DNA from: Alligator mississippiensis
Lineage: Eukaryota; Chordata; Crocodylia; Alligatoridae
DNA length: 64,000 bases
NCBI RefSeq assembly: GCF_030867095.1
Contig: NC_081827.1
Location: 210,113,310 to 210,177,309, forward strand
Direction: 5' to 3'
Shown: positions 42,601-55,601 of the stretch, piece after piece
Numbering within the stretch: the stretch's first letter is position 1
How the letters are laid out: each line of letters starts with the position of its first letter
Notes under the pieces: generated by a model
Database searches by the model: none
Told to the model about the DNA's origin: nothing
What the model saw: only the letters and a program-made list of their open reading frames with translations
Made by a program: the position numbers and the translations under genes

Positions 42601-45600
42601 GAGACAAATTCACTTGTACCGCAATTTAAAGCTCTGTTGGACTATATGCTTGAAATTTTCTGTCTGAGCATCTTTTTGATGAGCAGCAACCCCAAAATAA
42701 TGACACCTAAATTTGCTGTCTGATTTAGTCTTGCCATTTGCAACCAATGTTCCAATGGTTTCAAAATGGAAGAATGGATTGAATTCCTTTTGATCAGAGG
42801 AGAATCTCCACCTTGAATCTTGCCATCCTCTTATACTGGGGACTAATTAATTCCATCACTTTTAATTCCAAGAGTGCATGAGAGGGAAAAAAAGGTATCA
42901 ACCCAAAGACTTGAACCCAAAGACTCACCTTTGGTAAGTCAGCACCCCAGGCCTTGGGTTTACCCAAAAACTGCATGTAGCCACCCTATGCTTACAGACT
43001 AGGTACACTGTCTAGAGTCTTCCATTGGTGAGCTTGTGACCACAAATTAAAAATAATGCCCTTTTAAAACAATGGCGTTCAATGTTAACATCAGGAACAA
43101 AAGATAACATTAAAAGGGGGGATTTTAAAACAAAAGATATCTGTGCACATGCCTATGCTACCTACAGTTTAACCATCCTGCTGATGGGGACCCTTGGCAA
43201 TCAGATTTTCCCCTGACTTTCACATGGCAAAGTCTAGATTTTCAGTCTCTAAATCCTAACACTCTTCTTGAGGACATTCTCCTTCCACGGGGACTGTGAT
43301 GGGTCTACAGGCCTCATGAGGGGCCAGGAGGGAAACAGTTAACTAGGCAACTGAGGATTGGGCACTGCCCAGTCAAGATACAAGGCATGACAGGATTTCA
43401 GATAAAAAAGGGCCAGAATGGAAGTCAGAGAACCATTAATTTGAGAGTGAGTTTGTATGGAGGCAGCTGGCTGGGCTGAGATCAGGTAGCTGAATTGCTG
43501 ATAGATTTAGGATTGACAGTTCATGGACAAAGTACACCCGGGTGGTTACACGCTGGAAGACTGACTCTGACAGGAATCAGAGACTTTGTAGAACCAGTTG
43601 CTGGCCCTGACTAGAAGCTGGCTTGGAGAATGATAGAACAGAGGTAAAATGGAGATAAAAGGGGATGTGGATTCAGAAAAGGGATTAGACAAATTCAGGG
43701 AGAACAGGTTCATTAATAGCTATTAAATAGAATAATATGGGATGTATCCTCTGACATCCCTAGACCAATGATGGTTGATGCTAGGGAGGGTATCATGATT
43801 ATACTGTACATGTATGTACAAATGCACTCCTGCTAAAGCATCTACCCCATGCTACTATCAAAGAGAGGATACTGGGATAGATGAATGAGTGGGCTGTTCT
43901 TAACCCCTTGCCAAAATCATTCCTTGGGAAACCTGCCTACCTAGCCAACAGGAGTTCACAACAGAGGACCAAAGCAAATGGTTCTTGCATGGTGTCTCAA
44001 GAGTTTGCTGAGATTAACCTCTCCCTTCCTGGAAGCCTCTCCTGACAATCCTATTGAATTAAATGAAGGTATGTAGGTAGAAGATAACATCAAAAGAACC
44101 CAGTCCACCCATTATTCTTAATTTAAGGGCAAATCCAAATTGGTCCCATGTGGAATTTCTCAATCCACAATCTTTCCTGGTGACTTGTACCACTTCCCAC
44201 TGCTCTTTTGTTCCTGAGTCCTCTGGAATGACTTGGGACATGCAGCTTTTAGTGACAGGCTAAGCCCGCTAGTACTCTCAGAAGTGAGCATAAATGGCCA
44301 AGAACTGTGTGCATCTTGGAAAATTGTCTTCTTTTTCCACAACTTTAACCAAGGAAGGGGTAACCCAATTCCTTTGAGATGCACTTTACTAAGAATGCTT
44401 ATATACCTATGCCCCTTGCCCTTAACAAATTAGAGGATACTGAAATTATTGAAATTATAGCCCAGTATCCAGTTCGTATAAGCTGAAGAGACAGGCAAAG
44501 ATAAATAGATGTTTTTTTCTCTACAAGGAATATTTTTTCCAGGAGAAAAAATTAACACCCCTAAACCTTATTTGGTATGATCTTGTGTACCCTAAAGGCA
44601 CAATACTTATTCTATTTTTTTGTTTTGTCAAGAAAATTACAAGAGTTGATTTTACCCAGAGGGGATTGCTATCAGAGGTAGGGAAATTGTCCAGCCTTTC
44701 CTTCCTGGCTAGTGGAATTTTAGGATTTGACTGTCATTATCTTGACAAAGGTTCAACTCCAGCATGTCATTGCTTCAAGGTGGATTGCACTCGGATTTTA
44801 CACTTAAGTCTCTCCCATTCTGACTCACCTTGCAACCTCTCTGTTTTCCTAAGTGCTATTACATCAATTCCTTATAATATTATAACCAATCTAATCTGCT
44901 GTTTATGTGTAACTAGAGGTCTTCTAATTTCTATCCCTGCAATATTTAAACTCTATTCTCTCCAACTTGTCTATCAGTACAATAGCCTAATTTCAAGATC
45001 CTACATCCAGTATCATAAAATCATAGAGAGTAATGCCTGTACAATCCCCTTTTATTCAGACTCTACTGTAAATTACATTTGTGAAACTTCATTACTTTCA
45101 ATAGGCAGAATTACATTTTATTTTTACTAACAAATCTCTCATTGTGCATGTGAGACCACAAACTAGATCCTACACTCATTGTTGTGTTTCCTCTGCATTA
45201 AGAACAAGAGAAAAAAGCAAACAGAGAAATCCTAAAGTTGGTGCTACAGTAAATACACAGGAAGTGCAGATCTGCAGGTGCAGTTTATACAGTTAGTTGT
45301 ATTCTGAGTAATTGACTCACATTTTTCAATTGATAAAGCAGTTATTGTTCACTTGCATGCTTTGCTTACAACACTGTTTTATGACCGTAATACAGCTTTT
45401 GCCTGCTAACTTCTGATTTTTTAGCTATGGTCCTTTTTCTATTTTCAGTTTGCAGAGAACTTTTAACCATGTTACCTATACTATTCTCCCTCCCTCCCTT
45501 TCTATTGTGCCTTGAATATTTTACCTTCAGACATTTTCAGCTATTCCTAAACTCTCTTCTTCATTAGCACTCATTCTGCCTAAGGGCCCTGACCCCCTAA

Positions 45601-46101
45601 CTCCTAATGGGGTTAATTCTGCATTTTAAAAAGTCCATTATCCTTACAAGGGTTCCAAAGCAGGAGTTCCCTCCTGCATGTGCCTGGAAGCTGCAAACAG
45701 AATGTGCTACTGTTCTCAGTATTCACAATGCAAATCAACTACATTTTGCTGGCCTTATTTAACCTACTCAGCCTGTTACATCTCAGATGTGTAAAACACA
45801 GTTGAGCTGAAGAGGATATGGTAGAATGAGCAGGAAAGTGACAGCTGCCAACTCTAAGTGTCTGATCATGAGCTCAGATATGTCAGACTGAAAGTATTTC
45901 CTTCTGATCATTCAGCTGGGACAAATAATTGGAACAGTTTACTGGTCCTGTAGCACTTGCCCAGGGCCTGATGAAGTGGATATTAAAAGACAGGAGTCAG
46001 TTAATACATGCAAATGTTGAGAATTAATGTAACAATCTGAATGTTTTCCCCAAAGCTTCAGCTGCTTTTTGCTCTTTGCTGCAGTTGCCTTTTCCTCCAG
46101 G
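39641..46101. other. Intergenic DNA downstream of CHRNA1
   Basis: No gene recognised. It holds a T run at 40567-40581 and an hAT-like element at 41154-41508. A stretch near 43297-43700, beginning tgatgggtctacaggcctc, has the look of a mid-repetitive element, but I could not define its ends or class. The 181-residue open frame near 44585-45130 shows no known domain, starts in AT-rich DNA and is probably chance. Confidence 0.5.
41154..41508. mobile_element. hAT-like element (CAGTGATTCTCAACC end)
   Basis: Left end CAGTGATTCTCAACCAGGGA; the right side reads CAGTGGGTTCTCACAC on the other strand, a standard hAT-type inverted pair. A ggggtgccttgaatctcag block lies near the right end. The 8-bp flanks do not match, so the right boundary may be slightly off or the duplication has decayed. 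Confidence 0.55.
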
Positions 46102-46857
46102 GCCAGGGACAGAACTTACACATAAACCGGTTTAAGTGATCAGAAACTCGTTTAAACCTGTAACAGAACAGACATTCAGTGCACATAAACCAGTTTCAAA
46201 ATGGCTGAAACTGATTTAAGATAAATTTGGTTGAATGTAGCATCAAGCTTAACTGATTGATTTGTGTCAAAATGGTTTATGAAACTTCTGTCCCAGACCC
46301 CTTCCTGGTTCAAGTTAAATTACAGTCCAGAGAGCAGGGCTGGCCCCACCCTTATGATCCCTAGCTAGAGCAGTGAGGGCTGGCTGACAAAGGGGGAGGA
46401 GGGGGCAAATGCAGCTGGGGATGCAGCCCAGTCTACAGGGGGTGGGACTGCCCCACCCCAGGCAAACCCTGGCTGGGGTCTGGAGCCAGGGAGGGGAGTT
46501 AAATATCCCTTCCCCCACTCAAACTTACTGCTGGCTGCAACTGTGGACTACAAATCCCATCTGGAAGTAGAAAGAGGAAGTGATGAGCAACGCTGCAGAG
46601 TCCTGGTGTTGTAAGTCTGGACTGCAGATCCCAGAGACCTCAGGGGCAGCGTGAAGGGGAAGTGAACACGCAGCTAGATAGCCATGCTCTAGCATCCCCT
46701 GGCTTCTGGCCTGAGCCACTGCAGGCGTGTGGCTGCATTTCCTGAATCAAAGGTAAAATCTGTTCACTTCTATTTCAATTTAATCTGTGCAGTTTAGACT
46801 AACCTGCAAAGACTGAATCAATTCAGTCTTGGGCTTTTTGACTGCCTGTACTTAGCC
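46102..46857 (-). mobile_element. Family A element, longest two-ended copy
   Basis: Starts GCCAGGGACAGAACTTACAC, continues with repeated aaaccgg/aaaccag words and gtcccagaccccttcctgg. A GC-rich middle (46320-46560) follows, and the end reads, on the other strand, GGCTAAGTACAGGCAGTCAA. About 755 bp. Relative to 14115 and 17879 it is inverted and has a larger interior. No recognisable coding frame. Confidence 0.6.
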
Positions 46858-47398
46858 TAGCACTGATGGTGCTACTGACTAAGCAGTTCCTGTTTCCAAA
46901 TTTAAGGGGAGTCACAACAGAATATTGCATTTAAGTGTAAGAAATATTGGACTTGGAGGGGATGATGGGGGGAAAAAGGTAACAGGATTCAAGTTGCACT
47001 CTGTGGTGCATAAGCATTATTCTGACACTGGGAAAGGGGAGACAATTCACCACTAAGACTTTGTTTGCAGCTCTGGCTTGTGAACTACTGCATTTTAAAG
47101 CCATTGCTGGTATAATCCTTCTGGCACTAGAGATTTCAAACAGCAAGTCTATGTAACTTTTGATCTCAGGATACATACACCAGCATATTAGGATAGCATA
47201 AGGATTTGAGCAATAACTCATTGTGATCCTGTCACCCTAAAAATATGCTTTGAGATAGTTAGGTATCCTCCACATTTGTAAACTGGGTTTCAGCCTTGGG
47301 TGACCTCCCCTTTTTGGACACTGGCAAGGTTTCTGTAGTTGGACCCAATCACTGGGTCTCATGCTCTTTTTCTAGCTGGATTGATGCAGAATATAGGC

Positions 47399-47693
47399 CA
47401 GGGTTGTCAAACATAGCCCGCAGGCTAAATCTGGTCCTCAGAGCCCCATAATCTGGCCTCTGGTGCTGCCTCTTTTGCTGTGCTAAACCATCCTTGATTG
47501 CAGTGGTTGGGATGTGCCCCACCAGCAGTGCTTGCTGGGGCCAGGTCCTGGGCTCTAGTGCCTGTGGACTGGCCCAAGCAGGTGCCACCTGTACTGGATC
47601 AGGTATGCAGGAGTCAGGGGGGACATCCATGGGTCTCGTCTGGCCCTACACGATTCATCCAGCCTGCAGGGCCAGATGTGTTTTACACCCCTG
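47399..47693. mobile_element. hAT-like MITE (CAGGGTTGTCAAAC ends)
   Basis: Left end CAGGGTTGTCAAACATAGCC; right end (other strand) CAGGGGTGTAAAACACATCT. Typical gcaggc and ggccc words follow inward on both sides. The flanking 8-mers agree poorly, so the target duplication is decayed or the edge is off by a base or two. 295 bp. Confidence 0.6.
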
Positions 47694-48316
47694 ATCAGGG
47701 GTCTCTGGGCCTCTAGGCATATTCCTAAGGTATAGATTTTCTCTCTCACTTCCTTTCCTGAGAGGGACTGAGCAGTCAGCTGCATTAAGTCAGATCTCCC
47801 AGTAGCCGTTACACAAAGGCCCACCAAATCCCTGGTTTACTTTTCAGTGTTTGTGTAATAAATGACAACTATGGGGACAGTGAAAGAAAGGAACACATGC
47901 CACTTGACAAAGGTATTTCTTGAACCAATTACACTTTACTCCCAGATAAAAGACAAAAACTTATAGATATCTATAAAAGATAACAAACTTGCAAGCCAAC
48001 CCCTGCAGCCAGAGTCTTTACCACTACATAAGCCCTTGAGGTTTTGATTTCAAAGAATCTCATCTCCTGCATAACCTTGCCTTCTTGTTCCAGCCTCAAA
48101 ATAGTCTCAGACAGACTTTTTTTTTAACACTCCTTTTGTCATCCCTTCCAGGTCATTCTCTTTACCAGTTTCAAACCCTTCATGGGGTAACCTATTGTAA
48201 CAAGGAAAACTGGGTTCCTTTGAGTGGGAGCAAGCCTATTATCCTCAGGTTCTTCCACTTGAATGGCAGATCTGGTAGGTTAATACCTCTTGAGGACTTG
48301 ATCCAAGATGAACATT

Positions 48317-49000
48317 AAAGCTAAGTACAGACATCCAAAAAGCCCAAGTCTGATTTGATTCAATCTTTGCAGGTTAGTCTAACCTGTGTGAATTGAACCG
48401 ATTTGCAAGTGAATAGAAATTCACTTTTGATTCGGAAATGCAGCTACAGGCCTGAAGCTGGGGAAGCACTAGAGTGAGCCTTCCCTTCCCTTCCCTTCTG
48501 CAGCAGCTGCAAGGCTAGATGGAAGCTGACCTGGGGGGGCAGTAATAGCCAGGCCCTGGCTGGCCACTGAGTATGATTGAGTAGGGGTTTAAACCCCACC
48601 CTGGCCTGCAGGGACCCGAGCCAAATTATGCCTGGAGGGGGAAGAGGGAAGCAGCCCTTGCCAGGTTATCCTTGAAGGGGTGGGGCATGGCCAGACACTG
48701 GCCAGGGCAGCGCCTCAGGTAAAGGGAGGGCACAGAGGAGGATTAAACTCCCCTGTCTCCCCTCTCCCATGGGCACCGGGATCCTAGTTGGGGTCTGCCT
48801 GGCTTTCTGCCCTACTGACCACTGACGTGGTGGAGGATGTGACCAGAGCCAGCTGGCATAGCTCTGCTTCTCCCAGGGCTGGGGCTGAGCCGGGCCAGCC
48901 CATGGGTGCAGCTGAGAGCAGGCATGGAAGGGCCAGCCTGGGCTGTGGCCACAGGAGCAGTGCTTCCAGATGCCTGATGAATCTGTTTGTGGTCAACAAG
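48317..49000 (+). mobile_element. Family A element, left-end copy with GC-rich interior
   Basis: Begins CTAAGTACAGACATCCAAAA, then aggttagtctaacctgtg and cacttttgattcggaaatg, as in the copies at 14115 and 17879. It then runs into a GC-rich region up to about 49000. The expected right end was not found. Part of the GC-rich region (48770-48910) resembles 51830-52000. Confidence 0.45.
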
Positions 49001-49009
49001 CCTTTTTTT

Positions 49010-51525
49010 TAAAGACTGTCTGATAATGGTCACATGGATAGTTATGCAGTGGGTAAGAAACAGAAAGAAAAATGTGATTGGGCACTAGCTGAAGAATATA
49101 CCACACCCTCTTGTGCCTTGTGGTAGACCAGGAACTTAAGCTGGTCATTAGGTGCTTCATTTTATATGTTCTTTATTTACAAAATTTTCTTCCAGAAATA
49201 AACTAGGGTTTGGGGTGAAGATGGGAAAAAGAAAATTTGGCATAAAATCTCAACAACTTATAATAACAGTAGCACTCAGTAGCCTCTACCAGCAACACGC
49301 AGAGTTCCAAGAAAAAATCCTTTTCATTCCTGGCTGTTAGAAGCTGGTTTTGCCCTGAATTCTAAGTACTTGTTATTGTATAAAACCTCACTAGAAATCT
49401 GGATACACTTGTTTCCAATACCAATGGCTAATCCTGTTTAAAGCTTGCTAGGCTCTCTCAGTGCTATCCCGTGGCAATGAGTTCCACAAGCTGTGTGTGC
49501 ACTACATGCTATCTTGTCCTGTTTGGCATTGCCCTGACCTTCTGTTAAAATAACAAGTCCTTAAGCCCTTTAAATGGTATTGTCTCTCATCCCAAGGCTA
49601 GATGCTCTGTTTCTGTGCAAAGAGCTCCTGAGACAGTTTATTTTCCTTACCTGCCTCTGTTGGCCTTGATAACAGGCAGCAGGGGGAGAATAGTGGAGCT
49701 CTGGGGACAATCATGCTGCAGGCAGAAAGGCAGGCAGCGGAAAACAAACATAATTAAACAGTGGGGAAGAGATATTTACTTTGCTCTCTTAAGCTTTACA
49801 CTATGCAGGGGGGTGGGGAGGTCAATTACCCCTCTCCACATGATGCCCCTGAGTAGATTTGTTTTTCTTACCTCAATTAACTCAAATAGAAACTTTTAAA
49901 AAGGCAAGCAATAGATTCTACTTCCTTATTCCTTCAACCTTTGCTTCCTCCAGTTTTCTAGAAAGAAAACTTGTTTTTATATCTTAGGTTCCAGTGATGT
50001 GCTCCTCAATGAAAAATTGCTCCAAACAAAAGTGCTGGTGAAGAGCTGGGAGTTATCAGGATTTGGGGGGGAGGTTTGTTGTTGTTGTTGTTTTCCTCCC
50101 ACTTCCGAGCAGCACTTTTCAGCTGTTTGGATAAAAGTGTTAGAAGGGTTCTCCCTTGCATGCCACTGACCCTAAGCCTGTTGCAATCATTTCTATTCCT
50201 ATACAATTTCCATTTTTTTGCATAGTTCATAAGCTTTAATCTTTCCTCACTTAGATCTTTTGTACATGTGCTATATGTACAAACCTTGTGCATTTCAGCA
50301 ACTGAAAAATGGCATTATCTGAAGCACAGTTAAGGTTACTACAAAAAGACATCTAAGAGAATCTGAAAAATTAGTGCTTCTTTCCTGCATGGAATCCTGT
50401 TCCACACCCTCAGTCTGTATGCTCAAATATTACATCATGGTAAGGCCAAAGTTTGCATATCTGTGTACTGAACAAACCAGTTACAGGTTATTTCTGTTCT
50501 TTGACCAAGAGATTAGTAGTTAAAGAAAGTATTAAGGGCTGTACTATATGGAAGCAGGCTGTATTCATATCAAAACAATAATATCACATTACAAGGACCA
50601 TCCCTTGTAATGTTGCAGATACCTCATATATTTGATATAGGCCATTTCCATGTATTATCACACACAGTACTTTAAACAACTTCCCCTCCAACCCCCTTAA
50701 ATTAGTTAGGCTCACAAATTAAGAATATTACCCCTCTTACAAGGACCACAAGTGGAAAAAGTACAAGTATGTGGTTATAGCCATTATGAACTGATGGATC
50801 CAAAGACCCCCTAATGAGGGTCACAAGCCTACATGAAGTCCCTAAGTACTAGATTTTGTATTTGGGTCACAGTGTTAGCTAAAAGCACTTTAAAACCAGC
50901 TGTAGGAAAATAGCTCCCAACTGACTGCATTGGAGAAATCTTAGAATTTGTTCATTCCTTAATGTGTACACAGTAAATTATGCCATGGTATATTTATTTT
51001 ATACTGACTTATTTGAGAATATGGGGAAAATCTTGTTCCTAGAATCAAAGTAGCTGAGAACAAATGCTGAGATGTGCAAGATACGTACTGAAAAAATGAA
51101 AAGAAATGGGAATAAATTGTCCCACTCACTTCACTGCAGTCACTACCTCAGTTTCACAAGGCTAGAATCACCTAGATAGTTAGTGGCTGGTGAACCCATA
51201 CAGCAGATTAATTAGCGCTGTCTATATTTCATGACTTGAGACACAGTGCTTGCAGCCATCAAGAAAGCCTCATCCACAGAGATGTGTTTTACAATATACT
51301 TTCTCTCATCTTCTCCTGCACCGGGGACCAAATGTGTCCAGATGCTGGTGAAGGCACTGCTCATCATATACATGAAAAAAGGACAGGATTGGAGGTTTCA
51401 TAAATAACTATTATGACAAATTAGTGCATGTGTGTGTCTAATTTTTTGTAAATTAAACAGCTTCTTTTTTTGTAAATGCTGTTTTGAATGCAAAAGGCTA
51501 TTGTGCCTTTCAGTATAACCTTTTG
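49010..51525. other. Intergenic DNA, no gene seen
   Basis: AT-rich and without recognisable coding frames. A short GTT repeat lies near 50080-50093, and a small hairpin at 50586-50613 sits inside a weak fold-back region. Confidence 0.5.
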
Positions 51526-52940
51526 GGCTAGGGACAGAAGTTACACAAACTGGTTTAAATATGTAATGTAACAGAAGTTCAGTGTACATAAACCAGCTTC
51601 AAAATGGCCACAACTGGTTTGTTTAATATAAACCTGATTGACTGTAGTATCAGATTTGGGTCAAACAGGTTTATGGAACTGCTGTCCCAGACCCCTTCCT
51701 GGTTTAAGTTAAATCAGAGTCCCCCAGCATGCTTTTCAGCCTCTGGCAGGGGCAGGGGCATGGCAGCCGGGATGGCCCCCTAAGGTGAAGGGGCAGGGAG
51801 AGGGTTTATTCCTTCCCTCTCCCCCCCAGGGGGACTGTAGCTGGGATTTGCCTGACCAGGGTGGAGGAGCCCCTGTCAGGGTCCCCTCCATCATGGCTCC
51901 AGCTGTGGGGGTGTGGCCAGAGCCAACCAGCATGGGCCTGCCTTGCCGGGGCTAAGGCTGGGACTGGGGCTGAATCAGGCCAGCCCACAGGCAAGGCCCT
52001 TCCCAGCCAGCTGTGGCTCCATGGCAGCCTGGCTCAGTGTGCATGGGTGACAGCTGGCTAGGCAGCAGCACAGAGGTGATGCCACTGAAGCTGTGGGCAG
52101 GTGCCTTGGCAGCCAGACTGGCTACATGGGAGGAGTCCATTATGGCCACAGCTGCCCAGGCAGGGGCTTATGTGCCTGCAGCTGCCACTGCCAAGCCTCC
52201 TTCATGGACAAACAAGCACTGTGCAGGGGGCACGCAGGGCACACCTTGAGGTGTGTGGCTGCCAGGCTCTGGGCCTACTGGTGCCTGCAGCTGCCCAGGC
52301 CAGCTTGGAGGCATGATGGACTTGTCCCATATGACCAATCCAGCTGCCAAGGCACAGTCGCAGCAACATTGCCTTTGTTCTGCTGTCTGGCCAGCTGCCG
52401 CCCATTTGCACTGACTGGGTCAAGCTGTCATGGAGCTGGAGCTGGCTGAGAAAGGCCCTGCTCTTGTGGGCCAACCCTACTATTTTCCTGCCTTGCCCTG
52501 GGCTGAGTGGGGTCAACTGCAGGTGCTGCTGAGGGTGGGTGTGGGGGGCCAGTTGGGGCTGGGCCATGGGGCAAGGGCCCTTCACAGCTGGCTGCAGCTC
52601 CATGACAGCTCAGCCCAGCCTAGGTGTGGGGAGCTGGGAGCAATCAGCCCACCCCCACCATCTGCTCCGAGGCACACGTGCACCCGCCGGTATGGAGATA
52701 ATGCTAGAGCCTGGAACAACTGGCTGCAACTGGCCCAGGCTCTGGGTAGCTGCTGCCAACCATGGAGCCCAGTCTGCTTGCAGCAGGGCTTGCAGCCACC
52801 CAGCCGCCTGCTGGGAGCAGCCCGGGCTTCGTGGCTGGCAGCAGCTGCCTAGAGCCCAGGCTGGCAGCAGTGTGCGGAGCCAAATGGCCTCACATGCCGT
52901 GCTCAACACACGTGCTGGGGGTTGCTGACCCCCACTCTAG
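51526..52940 (-). mobile_element. Family A end joined to a 1.2-kb GC-rich block
   Basis: 51526-51730 starts GGCTAGGGACAGAAGTTACA and follows the family A right-half order to ggtttaagttaaatcagag. From 51730 to about 52930 the DNA is strongly GC-rich with many gctggc/ccagcc words. It ends in ggttgctgacccccactc, which resembles the end of another hAT group. Long open frames occur in most registers but carry no domain. It is probably a nest of several elements. Confidence 0.4.
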
Positions 52941-53695
52941 ATATTTGTGTGTGATCCTTACTGATAGATAAAGGACACTATATTTTCTCACTTTTGGGGC
53001 TGATTTAAAACATAAACCTTGTGCAGTCTAGTTTTTAAATTTACTATAGATACATTCAGCTAAGCAAGTACATTCAGCTCAGGCTTATGAAAGAATTCAG
53101 TATAAACATGCTAATTAAGTAATGTGCCTGGTTAATAGGCTATTTGGTGGTGGTAATACCTTTAATCATACTGAGTTGTGTGTGCTCATATCTGTAGCCC
53201 TCCTGCAGATGTACATTAACTCTGAAAACTGATGTTCAGATAAACCACTGTTTAAAATATTGGGCCTAGGCCTTTCACATAATAGGATTATAAATTTGCT
53301 TTCTTACATGTTTGTGTATAACCTGTACATATAACCCATATTAGAAAGAGTATGGGCCCTTCCCCACTCAATGATTTGTCTACAAAAAATATTAAGAGTC
53401 TACCATGGTTGCTGGCTAAAGTCATTCCTTCAGGAACAGAGGCTCTCTTTTTAGTTTGAAAGATCTATCATTCTAACTTTACTGTCAAACTAATGTTCTT
53501 GTTAAGGCAGCAGCTCTGCAACTATAGATATTTCTTAGTCAGAGGTACTAAGGAAAGGAATAGATTTTAAAGATATTTACCACAAGTAAAACACTGTAGC
53601 ACAGCTAATAGGACAGCATCTTTTGAGGAGCCAACTGAAGTCTCCTCCATTGAATAGAATTGAACACTATCTGCTTGGGGCACAGCTGGGCACTA

Positions 53696-53919
53696 CAGGT
53701 TTCCCTTGCTAACGGCTGGGTTTAGGTTCCTGAAAGTTCCTGTAGTTGGCAAAACCGTGGTTGGCAAGACAAAAGGTTTATGGGAAAAATGGCAGGTGGC
53801 GGGCTGATGCGCAGCCACAGAAAACTGTGGTTACTCAAAACTGCATCCCGTGGTAGCCAAAATGGTATATAAAATATTAAGTGTGGATACTCAAAACCGT
53901 GGTTGGCAAGGGAAACCTG
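53696..53919. mobile_element. Tigger-like (Tc1/mariner) MITE with TA duplication
   Basis: A 224-bp element with left end CAGGTTTCCCTTGCTAACGG and right end (other strand) CAGGTTTCCCTTGCCAACCA. TA flanks both sides (53694-53695 and 53920-53921). The CAGGTTTCCC-type start and TA target are typical of pogo/Tigger non-autonomous elements. Non-coding. Confidence 0.85.
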
Positions 53920-54357
53920 TACTGCATCCTGGAGAGACGTGGCAAACAGGGCGGCAGCAGCGGCTGGGTTGCTGCCACTGGCAGGGAGACAGTCTGTCCC
54001 AAGGCTGCACTGGCTATCGGGGCACCTTTTCATGTAGCAATAACTTTCCTCCATTCTTCCCTGTCTTTTGCAATCCTTGTACAGTCACTGGCACTGGCAA
54101 TGGCAGCTATGTGTGTACTCCCCCCAAGTGGGTGACCCAGGGCTGGTGTCCTGCTCACCCGCCCTCAGTTGCTCTACTGCTAGCTGCCATAGGGAGTCTC
54201 AACAATGTTATCCACCCCCATGCCTCAGGGTGCTCCCACCTCTCTTGTTTCTTAGTCTTTACATAAAAGCAGCTAATGCCTTGTTGTGAGGTTGGCTGGA
54301 CATTTACATTGGCACCAAATTCAAAATAGGCCATGAGGAGACAGGTGGTAGGAAATA

Positions 54358-54889
54358 CAGACAGTCCTCAGACTTAGGACACAAGTCGAAACATTGTAAC
54401 TCAGAACCAATTTTCTCATAAGAAACAATGTTATAAATGGGGGATTGGTTCCTGAACCAAGGCCCCTTTCACCAAAAATACCCCAGAATTTTGTACTTGA
54501 TCAATTATAGATGAGTAATATAGCTACATTAATGTATTTATATTGTAAATAGCAATCATATTTATTTGGAAGGACTTCTTTGAGGAGACTTTGCTGGACT
54601 TTTTGAAAGGCTCTTAGTTGGACTTTTTGAAGGGTTCTTGGCTGGAGTCTTCTCCGGAGTCATGGCTGGAGTCGTGTCTGCTTTCTTAAAGAAAGTGTCC
54701 AAGGCAGTTTGGACAGATGTTCTCCAGGGAAATGAGTGACGCAGCAAACTAGTTTGCTGGCATGGTGTCGCATTGGATCAAGCGTTGTAAAGTCAAAACT
54801 GAGGTCAGAAAGTTGAAAACAGGGTGTCAATTTATAAACGCTGTAAGTGCGAAACATTGTAACTCGAAACATAAATTGAGGACTGCTTG
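54358..54889. mobile_element. Tigger/pogo-like DNA transposon remnant
   Basis: Left end CAGACAGTCCTCAGACTTAG; right end (other strand) CAAGCAGTCCTCAATTTATG. TA lies on the left (54356-54357) and CA, a one-transition decay of TA, on the right. Subterminal blocks gtcgaaacattgtaactc and aatgttataaatggggga are typical of reptile Tigger elements. The interior keeps the C-terminal tail of a transposase on the minus strand (54562-54747). At 532 bp it is an internal-deletion derivative. Confidence 0.8.
54562..54747 (-). pseudogene. Tigger/pogo transposase C-terminal remnant with PIP-box
   Basis: A 61-residue frame with QTALDTFFKKA at residues 13-23 (coded at 54679-54711), followed by a Ser/Thr-Pro-Lys repeat tail (TPEKTPAKNPSKSPTKS and similar). 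Q-x-x-L-x-x-F-F is the PCNA-interacting PIP-box. A PIP-box has been reported near the C-terminus of the Drosophila pogo transposase, so this fits a pogo-family tail. The DNA-binding and DDE domains are missing, so it is not functional as a transposase. Confidence 0.55.
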
Positions 54890-55440
54890 CACAGCTGATA
54901 TGCATAATCCAAAATCAGGGGACTTTGGAACCTGTGGCCAGCTGACTTTCTAAAGAGGGTGCAGCCCTGCTGAGCCAGGGGAAGTCAAAGCAAAGTTTGA
55001 GGTGAGTTGATATCTGGTTTGGGACAACGTGGGTAGCTGCGGGAGCCAGGAAACAAGATTTTTTGGGGCTTCAACTGCCCTTCACAAGGTCTGAAAAAGC
55101 AGCTGTCACTGTCCAAGCACAGGCCAAGTGAGGACAGTTAACTACAGCAAGGAGAAATAACTCCCCTTCAGTGTTAGCCCGCGACCCTGGCCGCCCTTCC
55201 CTTCATCGCTGCCCCCCGCAGCCGCGTCCCGCTCTGTGCCCGCCGGGCAGCAGGGCTCGCGGAGGCAGGAGCAGGGTAAGGGCATCGCTTCACGGCGGCT
55301 TCACTCCGCTACCGGGCATGTGCGGACGCGCCGCACATGCTCACTAGGGACAAGCCCGGTCTTGGGGCATGTGCCGAGCGGGGCCGGGCCAGGCTGCGGC
55401 AGCTGCTGCGGGCGCGCTCTGTCCCCGCCGCTCCCGGACG

Positions 55441-55450
55441 CTATAAATAG
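55441..55450 (+). promoter_or_regulatory. TATA box CTATAAATAG in CpG island
   Basis: A consensus TATA element in otherwise GC-rich DNA, about 105 bp before the donor at 55546/55547. Transcription would be expected to start near 55470. It gives a clear + strand direction to the promoter. Confidence 0.65.
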
Positions 55451-55469
55451 CCTCCCATGCAGAAAATGG

Positions 55470-55546
55470 CCCGGGTGCTGCAGCGGCTGGATTGTGGGCG
55501 CGAGCTGCCCCCGGCTCCCCAGGCGTGAGGAGCCCGGCAGGACGTG
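55470..55546 (+). other. Candidate non-coding first exon
   Basis: The interval from the expected TATA-directed start to the donor gacgtg|gtaagg at 55547. No long open frame crosses it. Any product would be 5' UTR, as for WIPF1 in other vertebrates. Start and use are inferred. Confidence 0.4.
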
Positions 55547-55601
55547 GTAAGGGAAGCGGCTGCCCCGCTCCGGGCCGGCCCCCAGCTGCTCCCCGCGGGC
55601 C

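Noticed and set aside
43297-43700. Segment with the look of a long terminal repeat or other mid-repetitive element
   Set aside because: No matching second copy, no defined ends and no retroviral genes nearby. I saw no convincing retrovirus-like gag, pol or env region anywhere in the window.
44585-45130. 181-codon open frame downstream of CHRNA1
   Set aside because: No recognisable domain, AT-rich context and no splice or promoter support. Chance is the simplest explanation.
51730-52930. Multiple long open frames in the GC-rich block
   Set aside because: All registers are open to a similar extent and low in complexity. They look compositional and no domain is seen.
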